The position numbers were made by a program, and so were the translations under genes. Shown here piece after piece: positions 39,582-45,865 of a DNA stretch of 45,865 nucleotides (position 1 is its first letter; each line of letters begins with the position of its first letter). The stretch covers positions 1-45,865 of the forward strand of contig CAIPMW010000080.1 of assembly GCA_903866255.1 (NCBI GenBank), read 5' to 3'. This DNA is from an uncultured Chlorobiaceae bacterium. GTDB lineage: Bacteria; Bacteroidota; Chlorobiia; Chlorobiales; Chlorobiaceae. A model generated the notes under the pieces. It did not search any database and was not told the DNA's origin. It worked only from the letters and a program-made list of their open reading frames with translations.

Positions 39582-40830
39582 CAAGCCCTCCACCTTTTGA
39601 CTGAATCCATTGCGCCTCGGCAATCAACATATCTGCTCCGGCATTGAGATACTCTTTTTTTGTACTGACAAGTTTATCCTCAATCACCACCCAATCATTG
39701 AAAGAGATGAGACCATTCGAATATTGCGCCGTAGCAATGGTTGCGCGCTCAACGGCAGCATCAAGAAATTTTTTGCGCACCACAACCATCTGGCTCGCAT
39801 CCTGAAAACTTTTCCAACTCTGCTCAAGAAGATCAAGAATCTGGAAATACCCACTCTTTTCCTGCGCATTGCGCTGCTGAACAACAGCTTTCGCCTTCGC
39901 CACCCGGCCACCACCACTACCCCCTTCATAAATCGGCAGTGAAAGTGTTACTCCGGCACTCCAGTCTACTCCATCAAATTCCAGGCGGTCAGGAGATGTT
40001 CTGCCAACAGATGAGGTAAGATAGAGCTGAGGGGAAAAAGCGTTTCTTGCAGCGTCCAGATCATACTGTGCAGCTCTGCTACTTGCGTCAAGTTGCTGAT
40101 AGAGAGGATGCTTTTTCGCCAGCGGAGCAATATCAGGTTTTTGGGATGTCAAAAAGCTGGCAGTAAAAGTGCCCGTCACAGCGATCGGATAATAAATATC
40201 ACGCCCAAGCGCTGTGGCAAGTGTTGTCCGGGCAAGCTGAAGACCCCGTTCAGCCTGGGCAACTTCAAATGTAGCCTGTGCCAGATCGGCCTCCGCCTGA
40301 CGCAATGAACCGATATTTTCGCGTCCGCCCTGGTATCGGAGGGTGATTAATCTGACATTCTTCTGCCGTCTCTCTGCAATTTCAACGGTTAGCCCCACAA
40401 GGTTCTGTGCCTTGAGCAACGCAGTAAATGCCGATCTCAGTGCAAAACGGACATTGGCTGAAACTGCACTGTAATTGTTTTGAGCTGCCTTGATCGCCTC
40501 TTTGCTACCGGCAACCTGGCTTGAGGTTTTGCCTCCGTCAAACAGGAGTTGCTGTGCTGAGAGTGAGTAAGAAAACAGCGAAGAGGAGCCAGCATTGGCT
40601 ACCCCTCGCTCCTGCGAACTCAACCCGAGACTGAGCTTGGGGAAGATCCCCCCTTTTGTGATACGTGTATCCGCTTCCGCCTGCTGCAACAGCGCCAGAG
40701 CAGATGCAAGATCAGGATGTGCCTCTCTGGTTTCACTGACACACTGCTGCCAAGTCAGCGAATCAGCACCATACAGCGGCAGAGCCAGCAGAGAAAACAG
40801 CAGCAAAGCCAAATAAACTCTTGATTTCAT
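39565..40830 (-). CDS. tolC: TolC-like outer membrane efflux protein
   Basis: The ATG at 40830 gives 421 residues beginning with a clear signal peptide, MKSRVYLALLLFSLLALPLY, cut near GAD. AGGAG lies upstream. The two-fold repeated outer membrane factor pattern is seen: long helical segments with ALALLQQAEADTRITKGGIF and ARNAFSPQLYLTSSVG, and strands such as WSAGVTLSLPIYEGG. It forms a trimeric exit channel in the outer membrane. It is first in the operon, before macA and macB, whereas tolC is often unlinked in other bacteria. Confidence 0.9.
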   Translation of the reverse strand: MKSRVYLALLLFSLLALPLYGADSLTWQQCVSETREAHPDLASALALLQQAEADTRITKGGIFPKLSLGLSSQERGVANAGSSSLFSYSLSAQQLLFDGGKTSSQVAGSKEAIKAAQNNYSAVSANVRFALRSAFTALLKAQNLVGLTVEIAERRQKNVRLITLRYQGGRENIGSLRQAEADLAQATFEVAQAERGLQLARTTLATALGRDIYYPIAVTGTFTASFLTSQKPDIAPLAKKHPLYQQLDASSRAAQYDLDAARNAFSPQLYLTSSVGRTSPDRLEFDGVDWSAGVTLSLPIYEGGSGGGRVAKAKAVVQQRNAQEKSGYFQILDLLEQSWKSFQDASQMVVVRKKFLDAAVERATIATAQYSNGLISFNDWVVIEDKLVSTKKEYLNAGADMLIAEAQWIQSKGGGLDGQQE

Positions 40831-41057
40831 ACTAAAGACAATCTCCTTATAAATAACCCTTATTTTCTCGTTGGACGATTTTCCCATGAAAACCTTGCGA
40901 CCTGATTGCATTATGTTTGAATAATTAACAATGAGCGACAAGCGCTCTTTCATGCATCATGATCAAGAATCATGATGCTTTCTTGAAATATTGTATTTTG
41001 GCCCTTATTCTAAAATCTTTTCGATGATGTCGATCATTTCACCAGTTCTCCCTATTC
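40831..41057. promoter_or_regulatory. Divergent control region between tolC and ABC-F gene
   Basis: 227 bp separate the two divergent starts. The sequence is AT-rich, and contains ATCATGA / TCATGAT inverted words near 40958-40975 (CATGATCAAGAATCATG), which could be an operator. No regulator gene is adjacent. Promoters for both directions presumably lie here but none is clear. Confidence 0.35.
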
Positions 41058-43016
41058 ATGCTTGAAGCCCGTAATCTCTCACTCACTGTCGGATCCAAAC
41101 AACTCCTTGCCGATACCTCATTCCGCGTCGGCGACAAAGACCATGTCAGCCTTGTTGGCCTGAACGGCACCGGAAAAACAACCCTGCTGCGCCTTATCAG
41201 TGGACCATCCAAAGACACCTCTCTTATTACCGAGGGACATTTTCTCAAATCGGCAGAAACCACGATCGGTTATCTTCCCCAGGAGATATCTTTTGATGCC
41301 GACCTTGAAAGAACTGCCCTGCAGTATGCGCTTCAGGCCAACGCAAGACTGTTCGAACTGTCGGGCAAAATAGCAGAGATGGAACATGAACTTGCTCTGC
41401 CTGAGCAGGATTATGAGAGCGAAGCCTACCATAGCCTGATCGAGCGATTTTCTGATGCCATGCACGAGTTTGACCATCTCGGCGGCTACACCATGCAGTC
41501 CAATGCCGAAAAGGTGCTCGCCGGTCTTGGATTCAGCGAAATAGATTTTCATAAAAAGGTGAAGGCATTCTCAGGCGGATGGCAGATGCGCCTGCACCTC
41601 ACCAAGCTGCTGCTGCAGAACCCGACACTGCTCCTGCTCGATGAACCAACCAACCACCTCGATATCGATTCGCTTCGCTGGCTCGAAAATTATCTTCTCA
41701 ACTACGAGCACAGCTATATTATTGTCTCGCACGACCGCTTTTTTCTCGACAAGCTCACCACCAAAACCCTCGAAATCGCCTTTGAGCGTATCAACGAATA
41801 CAAGGGGAACTACTCTTACTACGAAAAGGAGAAGGCTGAGCGCTACGAGCTGATGATGGGCCAATATACCAATGACCTGAAGAAAATGGCGGAGCTTAAG
41901 GCCTTTGTCGACCGGTTCCGCTACAAGGCCACCAAGGCGCGCCAGGCACAGAGCCGCCTCAAGCAGATGGAGAAGATGGAGAAAAACATGTTCTCGCCCG
42001 AGGAGGATACTTCACGCATCTCTTTCCGCTTTCCAAAGGCCAACCCTTCCGGACGTGAGGTGATGCGGCTTGACGGAGTCAAAAAAGCCTACCTGCTGCC
42101 CGACGGCTCCAAAAAGCAGGTGCTCAACAACATCAACCTTGAGGTGATGCGCGGCGACCGGATTGCCATTGTCGGGTCAAACGGCGCAGGCAAAACCACC
42201 TTTTGCAAAATTCTGGCCGGAGAGATCGACTTCGAGGGCAAATTGACCACAGGCCACAATGTGACCCTCAACTACTTTGCCCAGCACCAGACCGAAAACC
42301 TTGCGCAAGACAAAAGCGTCTACATGGAGATGATGGACTCTGCGCCATCGTCCGAAGCACAGAAAAAGGTTCGGGACATTCTCGGTTGCTTCCTCTTCAG
42401 CGGTGATGCCGTCCAAAAAAAGATAAGAGTACTCTCAGGAGGAGAAAAATCGCGGGTCGCCCTCGCAAAAATCCTGTTGCAGGCATCGAACCTTCTGATT
42501 ATGGATGAACCGACCAACCATCTCGACATGCGATCAAAAGAGATGCTGATCGACTCGCTTGAATATTATGACGGCACGCTCCTGATTGTCAGCCACGATC
42601 GCTACTTCCTCGACAGCCTTGTCAACAAAGTAGTAGAGATCAAAAACGGTGCTCTTCAGCTTCACCTCGGCACCTACGCCGAATACCTTGAAACCGCCGA
42701 AAAAGCCATTGAAGCTGAGCGCAAGCTCGAAGCAAACGCAAAGCAAAAAAGCCAGTCGGCTCCTGCAAAATCTGTTGAAAAAGAGAAAGAGCTGAGCAAA
42801 ACAACCGCAGCCTCAAAGAAAGACAAAAAAAGAATCGCAGAGGTTGAGCAGAAAATCAACCGTCTTGAGCAGAGGAAAGAGTCGCTTGAAACCATGATGG
42901 CAACAGAAGATTTCTATAAGAAGAGCCAGCAGGAGAACACTAAAACTCTCGACGGCTACCACTCCCTCTGCAATGAACTGAATACTCTCTTTGCTGAGTG
43001 GGAAAAAATATCATAA
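41058..43016 (+). CDS. ABC-F family ATPase
   Basis: The 652-residue soluble protein has two ATPase domains and no membrane spans. The first has Walker A GLNGTGKT (34-41) and the FSGGWQMR signature with [12 protein letters not shown]; the second has GSNGAGKT (about 373-380), [15 protein letters not shown] and [12 protein letters not shown]. The linker around residues 245-320 is long and charged (P-site tRNA interaction motif), and a C-terminal coiled coil with [20 protein letters not shown] follows, as in Uup-like members. ABC-F proteins act on stalled or antibiotic-bound ribosomes. The subfamily was not settled. Confidence 0.93.
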   Translation: MLEARNLSLTVGSKQLLADTSFRVGDKDHVSLVGLNGTGKTTLLRLISGPSKDTSLITEGHFLKSAETTIGYLPQEISFDADLERTALQYALQANARLFELSGKIAEMEHELALPEQDYESEAYHSLIERFSDAMHEFDHLGGYTMQSNAEKVLAGLGFSEIDFHKKVKAFSGGWQMRLHLTKLLLQNPTLLLLDEPTNHLDIDSLRWLENYLLNYEHSYIIVSHDRFFLDKLTTKTLEIAFERINEYKGNYSYYEKEKAERYELMMGQYTNDLKKMAELKAFVDRFRYKATKARQAQSRLKQMEKMEKNMFSPEEDTSRISFRFPKANPSGREVMRLDGVKKAYLLPDGSKKQVLNNINLEVMRGDRIAIVGSNGAGKTTFCKILAGEIDFEGKLTTGHNVTLNYFAQHQTENLAQDKSVYMEMMDSAPSSEAQKKVRDILGCFLFSGDAVQKKIRVLSGGEKSRVALAKILLQASNLLIMDEPTNHLDMRSKEMLIDSLEYYDGTLLIVSHDRYFLDSLVNKVVEIKNGALQLHLGTYAEYLETAEKAIEAERKLEANAKQKSQSAPAKSVEKEKELSKTTAASKKDKKRIAEVEQKINRLEQRKESLETMMATEDFYKKSQQENTKTLDGYHSLCNELNTLFAEWEKIS

Positions 43017-43106
43017 AAGGAGAGAGACAAGAAGGCATGACACGGCCAAAAAAATCCAGGATGATATACAAATAATGTGTTACCCTGCTATACAGCAGTG
43101 GGCCTT

Positions 43107-43156
43107 CCAGATTTTTTTCACCATGATGATGGTGTGAAAAGCCTCTGGACTTTTTA
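43107..43156 (+). terminator. Hairpin and T-rich end after ABC-F gene
   Basis: CCAGA (43107-43111) and TTTTCACCAT pair with ATGGTGTGAAAA and TCTGG (43144-43148), with a GATG loop and some internal asymmetry. TTTTTAATTTTTT follows. It fits a terminator for the upstream gene, though it lies about 90 nt past the stop and could instead act in the leader of the next gene. Confidence 0.5.
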
Positions 43157-43247
43157 ATTTTTTCATTACATTATTGGTCATATGCCAAGAAATAGGCGTC
43201 GTGCAGCAGAAATAAACACAAGACTCTCTATCCAGGAAGCAAAAACA

Positions 43248-43832
43248 ATGAAGAAAATAGTATTGATCGCATTAAGCCTTTTCCCCTTGACAACCTTCGC
43301 AGGTGTTAAGAACAATGAAAGCGACCGACTCCCTGAATTATTGAAAACAACCAAAGTGGTTGTTGACCCAATGCCAGGGAAATTAAAAACCTTGCTTGTG
43401 AATGAGATTACAAACAACGGCCCGGTTAAAGCGATAGAGGTATGCAGTAGCATATCCCCCGCTATGGCTAAAGCTGCAAGTGAAAAAACTGGCTGGAACA
43501 TTAAAAGAGTCAGTCTCAAAAACAGAAACCCTGAAGCTCAGGCTGACAAATGGGAATCCAAAGCAATGAAAGACTTTGAAAAAGAGCTAGCCGCTAATAC
43601 GGATGCACTCATGGAAAAAGGTGAGATCGTAAAGGTCAATAAAAAACAGTACTTCAGATATGCAAAGGGCTTAAAGACTGGGAAAGAGTGCTTGCTTTGC
43701 CACGGTAAGACCGAAAACATTACACCAGAAGTCAAAGCGAAGCTGGAAGAGGTATACCCAAAAGATTTGGCAACAGGGTATGAGATTAATCAGGTCAGAG
43801 GCATTGTATCCGTGATACGACCAATCGATTAA
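43248..43832 (+). CDS. Secreted c-type heme protein, DUF3365 (Tll0287-like) family
   Basis: The ATG at 43248 follows AGGAAG and opens a signal peptide, MKKIVLIALSLFPLTTFA, cut before GVKNN; an in-frame ATG at 43182 would bury it. The mature part has the DUF3365 pattern: AIEVCSSISPAMAK, then RRVSLKNRNPEAQADKWE-like RVSLKNRNPEAQADKWE. A single covalent heme site CLLCH is at residues 148-152, and ATGYEINQVRGIVSV closes it. Relatives are heme-binding periplasmic or sensor domains. No kinase is attached or adjacent, so it is a stand-alone periplasmic heme protein. Its redox role is unknown. Confidence 0.85.
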   Translation: MKKIVLIALSLFPLTTFAGVKNNESDRLPELLKTTKVVVDPMPGKLKTLLVNEITNNGPVKAIEVCSSISPAMAKAASEKTGWNIKRVSLKNRNPEAQADKWESKAMKDFEKELAANTDALMEKGEIVKVNKKQYFRYAKGLKTGKECLLCHGKTENITPEVKAKLEEVYPKDLATGYEINQVRGIVSVIRPID

Positions 43833-43926
43833 CGTCACATCCTGCATGGCATAATAATTCAGACGGGTATCATGGCACCTTTTTCGTACACCGCACCAGC
43901 CGCAGCCCATTTCGGGGCGTGTTGAT

Positions 43927-44129
43927 TCATGCTGAAGGAGCGTCATTAACAAAGGGGCGAGGCAGGATCGCCTTCGGGGCAGTGTGGATAATTTCGTAGT
44001 CAGTGGCCCCTTCTGCCACCAGGGCACCGCTCCCCAATGCCCCATCACCCACAGGCGAAACAAGGGGCACTCTTGATTCAACGATGCCAGTTCCGGTGCC
44101 AAATTCAATACGTCCGGACACCTGTTTCA
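43927..44129 (-). CDS. Small hypothetical frame coupled to the antitoxin gene
   Basis: A 67-residue frame starts with a GTG at 44130-44128 that overlaps the antitoxin stop as GTGA, and ends APKAILPRPFVNDAPSA. The overlap suggests translational coupling, and toxin genes often sit there, but the sequence shows no toxin fold I recognise and is rich in Gly, Val and Ala. It may be a decayed toxin or non-coding. Confidence 0.3.
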
Positions 44130-44519
44130 CTTCTCAACCTGAAAGACAATATCATCCAGCGTAACGTTCTGCGCTTTGGCCACCGCCAATAAGACTTCCG
44201 TCGTTCCAGTCCGTTTTCCATTTTCGATTTGCGACAAATATGGTGTACTTATCTCCGCGACTTCCGCTAATTGCTGTTGAGTCAGACCGCGATATTCACG
44301 CCATACTTTAACTGGATTTTCACCATCAAGCAAAGCAAACGTAACTTCACCGGGAACAAGCTCTTCTTTGCCTTGCTTAATTGCAGTTTTTACCGCGTCA
44401 TCATCGCGTACATCCTGCAACATTTCCGATTCTTCAACAAGTTGGACGTATGCGTCATAGGGCAATACTGCCCATTCCGGCTTACCATCACGTTCGATTA
44501 CCTGGACAGGTGCATTCAT
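44127..44519 (-). CDS. XRE-type antitoxin with helix-turn-helix
   Basis: From the ATG at 44519, preceded by AGAGG, the product has 130 residues. The N-terminal half (MNAPVQVIERDGKPEWAVLP, YDAYVQLVEESEML) is like Phd-type antitoxin N-domains. The C-terminal half is a classic HTH: WREYRGLTQQQLAEVAEIST, YLSQIENGKRTGTTEVLLAV. Antitoxins of this build partner RelE-type toxins, usually encoded just upstream. No RelE-type gene is next to it, so it seems orphaned. The upstream extension to 44567 is unlikely. Confidence 0.82.
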   Translation of the reverse strand: MNAPVQVIERDGKPEWAVLPYDAYVQLVEESEMLQDVRDDDAVKTAIKQGKEELVPGEVTFALLDGENPVKVWREYRGLTQQQLAEVAEISTPYLSQIENGKRTGTTEVLLAVAKAQNVTLDDIVFQVEK

Positions 44520-44663
44520 CGGTAGACCTCTTTGCGTTGCGCTATTTTTAAGACCAAAACAACTCATAAAAAAATTTTGCTTCTCTATGCGAAGAGTAGC
44601 ATATTTTCAGGACAAAGTATTGAGCATTGATTGTTTTACAAAATCATCACTTTTCAGAGCATA

Positions 44664-44879
44664 ATGCCAGCATCTATCGACACAACAAGTCTTCCGCTTC
44701 CGGCCTCTTTGGTAGGTACCTGGCGTCGTTTTGGCTTGTTTGGCCCCGTTTATGAGATTATCAGCGTTGGAGATAATCTGGCGAATGGCGATAACTTGAT
44801 GCGTGTTCGTGTCGTTGAATCCGGTGAAGAGTTGGACTACCGCTTTGCTGACATTCTTGATGACCCCAAGGAACGCTAA
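44664..44879 (+). CDS. DUF5397-family protein (VapD partner)
   Basis: The ATG at 44664 gives 71 residues: MPASIDTTSLPLPASLVGTW, then RFGLFGPVYEIISVGDNLAN, MRVRVVESGEELDYRFADIL. This resembles DUF5397 proteins, which are commonly encoded just upstream of vapD and are presumed antitoxins. Its stop overlaps the vapD start as TAATG, so the pair is translationally coupled. A longer start at 44631 is less likely. The gene itself looks intact. Confidence 0.7.
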   Translation: MPASIDTTSLPLPASLVGTWRRFGLFGPVYEIISVGDNLANGDNLMRVRVVESGEELDYRFADILDDPKER

Positions 44880-45137
44880 TGTTTGCCATTGCTTTTGATC
44901 TTGTCGTTGCAGACACCTCACAAAACCACCCCAAAGGTCATTGGTAGTACTCTTGCTAATTTTGGATTTAATCGCGTTCAGGGCAGCCTGTACACAACAA
45001 ACTCGGAAGACCTTGCTAACCTTTTTGCAGCAATTACCGCACTAAAGGCTTTGCCATGGCTTCCTGCATCAGTTCGTGACATTCGCGCCTTCCGTGTCGA
45101 ACAATGGTCAGATTTCACCAATCTGATAAAGTCGTAG
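44879..45137 (+). pseudogene. vapD: VapD toxin, frameshifted by a small deletion
   Basis: The ATG at 44879 opens MFAIAFDLVVADTSQNHPKG, the exact VapD start. After KG the frame hits TAG. The rest, IGSTLANFGFNRVQGSLYTT followed by NSEDLANLFAAITALKALPW and FRVEQWSDFTNLIKS, lies in another frame. A deletion of about 20 nt at about 44938, removing roughly VSQAYTD, explains this. VapD proteins are Cas2-like ribonucleases. The toxin should be dead while its presumed antitoxin remains intact. Confidence 0.85.
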
Positions 45138-45202
45138 ATACTTTACTGTGACAGTTCTACAATAGCCAGAACGATCATACAATAACCGATGGGGAGAAAA
45201 GG

Positions 45203-45463
45203 ATGAAAACATGGCAACTGCAACATGCAAAAAATCATTTGAGCGAAGTGGTCCGCAACGCCCTCAACGAGGGTCCACAGGCTATTACCCTGCATGGCAA
45301 GCCTTCAGCAGTGGTTATCTCTTTTGACGAATACAACAAGGCTATGAATGTTCGAAAGCCGGGTGAGCCCCTCTCAAGTTTTTTTCATAACTCCCCGCTC
45401 CGAAATTCAGGGATAGACATCAAGAGATCAAAAGATTCTGGCAGAAATGAGGTGATTCTGTGA
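45203..45463 (+). CDS. Phd/YefM-type antitoxin
   Basis: The 86-residue protein starts MKTWQLQHAKNHLSEVVRNA and contains EGPQAITLHGKPSAVVISFD, the standard Phd/YefM DNA-binding N-domain. A longer variable tail (SGIDIKRSKDSGRNEVIL) would wrap the toxin. GGGGAG lies 6 nt before the ATG. Its stop overlaps the downstream GTG start of the VapC gene (GTGA). It probably represses its own operon. Confidence 0.88.
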   Translation: MKTWQLQHAKNHLSEVVRNALNEGPQAITLHGKPSAVVISFDEYNKAMNVRKPGEPLSSFFHNSPLRNSGIDIKRSKDSGRNEVIL

Positions 45464-45620
45464 AGTCAGGGGTAGGTTACCTGTTGGATACCTGCGTGAT
45501 CTCTGAGCTGATCAGAGCGGAGCCGTCACCGAAAGTTATGGAGTGGATTGATGGTCAGGATGAAGAGAGCCTGTATCTGAGTGTCATCACGCTTGGTGAA
45601 GTTGAAAAAGGAATTTCAAA
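45460..45620 (+). pseudogene. vapC: VapC-type PIN toxin, truncated by IS630 remnant
   Basis: The GTG at 45460 opens VKSGVGYLLDTCVISELIRA and continues EWIDGQDEESLYLSVITLGE with VEKGISKLAEA. The first two acidic residues of the PIN nuclease site (LLDTC and the E of SEL/LGE) are seen. After about residue 58 the sequence changes to IS630-like, so the last part of the PIN fold, with its remaining acidic residues, is lost. The open frame does not stop: it runs on through the IS sequence to the window edge. The end point given is approximate. Confidence 0.8.
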
Positions 45621-45865
45621 GCTGGCGGAAGCTTGCGCCGGACAAGAGACATACGAAAACCGATGTCGACGCACAGATAGAGTGGAAAAAAAACTCCAGT
45701 CCCTCCTCTCCCTGATCAACACGAAGTGGCCAGGTACCAAGCCACTTCGGTTGATGTTTCAGGATGAAGCACGTTTTGGCCGTATTACCGACACGCGTCA
45801 ATGCTGGTGTCCGCGACCGGTTCGCCCGCTGAGTATGGTCACGGTGACCCAAGAGTACACCTATG
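45621..45865 (+). mobile_element. IS630-family transposase remnant (partial at window end)
   Basis: In one frame the sequence reads KRHTKTDVDAQIEWKKNS. After about 45700 the homology moves to another frame: PGTKPLRLMFQDEARFGRIT, then DTRQCWCPRPVRPLSMVTVT and QEYTY at the edge. LMFQDEARFGR carries the second acidic residue region of IS630/Tc1-type DDE enzymes. The N-terminal half with the HTH domain and the usual start are missing, so it is a frameshifted fragment. The left boundary with vapC is approximate. Confidence 0.8.

Noticed and set aside
43671-44108. A 145-residue minus-strand frame
   Set aside because: It runs through the end of the heme-protein gene and overlaps the coupled 67-residue frame; no recognisable domain.

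Overview
The window looks like chromosome from a green sulfur bacterium (Chlorobiaceae; Chlorobium/Pelodictyon type). The main evidence is a bchN-bchB-bchL block for dark-operative protochlorophyllide reductase, the order of the ribosomal genes, and r-protein features such as the HPMGGGEG form of the L2 motif. Species is not decidable from the sequence alone.

Layout. (1) 1-5.2 kb is a mobile-element scar: the tail of a RelE/ParE-type toxin gene, then a unit of about 4.8 kb (264-5062) whose two ends are outward-facing pieces of IS4-type transposase genes sharing a terminal inverted repeat and flanked by a 4-bp direct repeat. Between the pieces lies a group II intron of class-C type (533-4230, minus strand) whose maturase gene is split, just after its catalytic YTDD box, by a second complete group II intron (1178-3047). 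Removing the inner intron restores the outer frame exactly. (2) 5.2-6.5 kb holds a truncated CDF-like membrane protein and a decayed four-helix-bundle gene. (3) 6.5-12.6 kb is a closely spaced minus-strand run engB-purA-MTH1187 family-bchN-bchB-bchL. (4) 12.8-16.2 kb holds cysS (+), a mannose-1-phosphate guanylyltransferase gene (-) and rsmG (+). (5) 16.4-36.2 kb is one fused minus-strand str-S10-spc-alpha superoperon, read from rpsL to rplQ, with fusA, tuf, secY, map, infA, rpmJ and rpoA inside. A tRNA-Gly(TCC) gene sits between rplN and rplX, and a strong terminator-like hairpin lies between tuf and rpsJ. (6) 36.4-43.8 kb holds a tolC-macA-macB efflux operon with overlapping genes, a divergent ABC-F ATPase gene and a secreted c-heme DUF3365 protein. 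(7) 43.9-45.9 kb is a graveyard of toxin-antitoxin genes: an XRE-type antitoxin, a DUF5397-vapD pair with a broken vapD, and a phd-vapC pair whose vapC is cut by an IS630 remnant.

How it fits together. The core is translation and transcription machinery plus housekeeping metabolism and the light-independent step of bacteriochlorophyll synthesis. Both ends of the window are accessory DNA where insertion sequences, retroelements and toxin-antitoxin modules accumulate and decay. The most unusual structure is the intron-within-intron array. Its inner intron carries two mismatches opposite the catalytic triad of domain V, so the outer maturase may never be restored.
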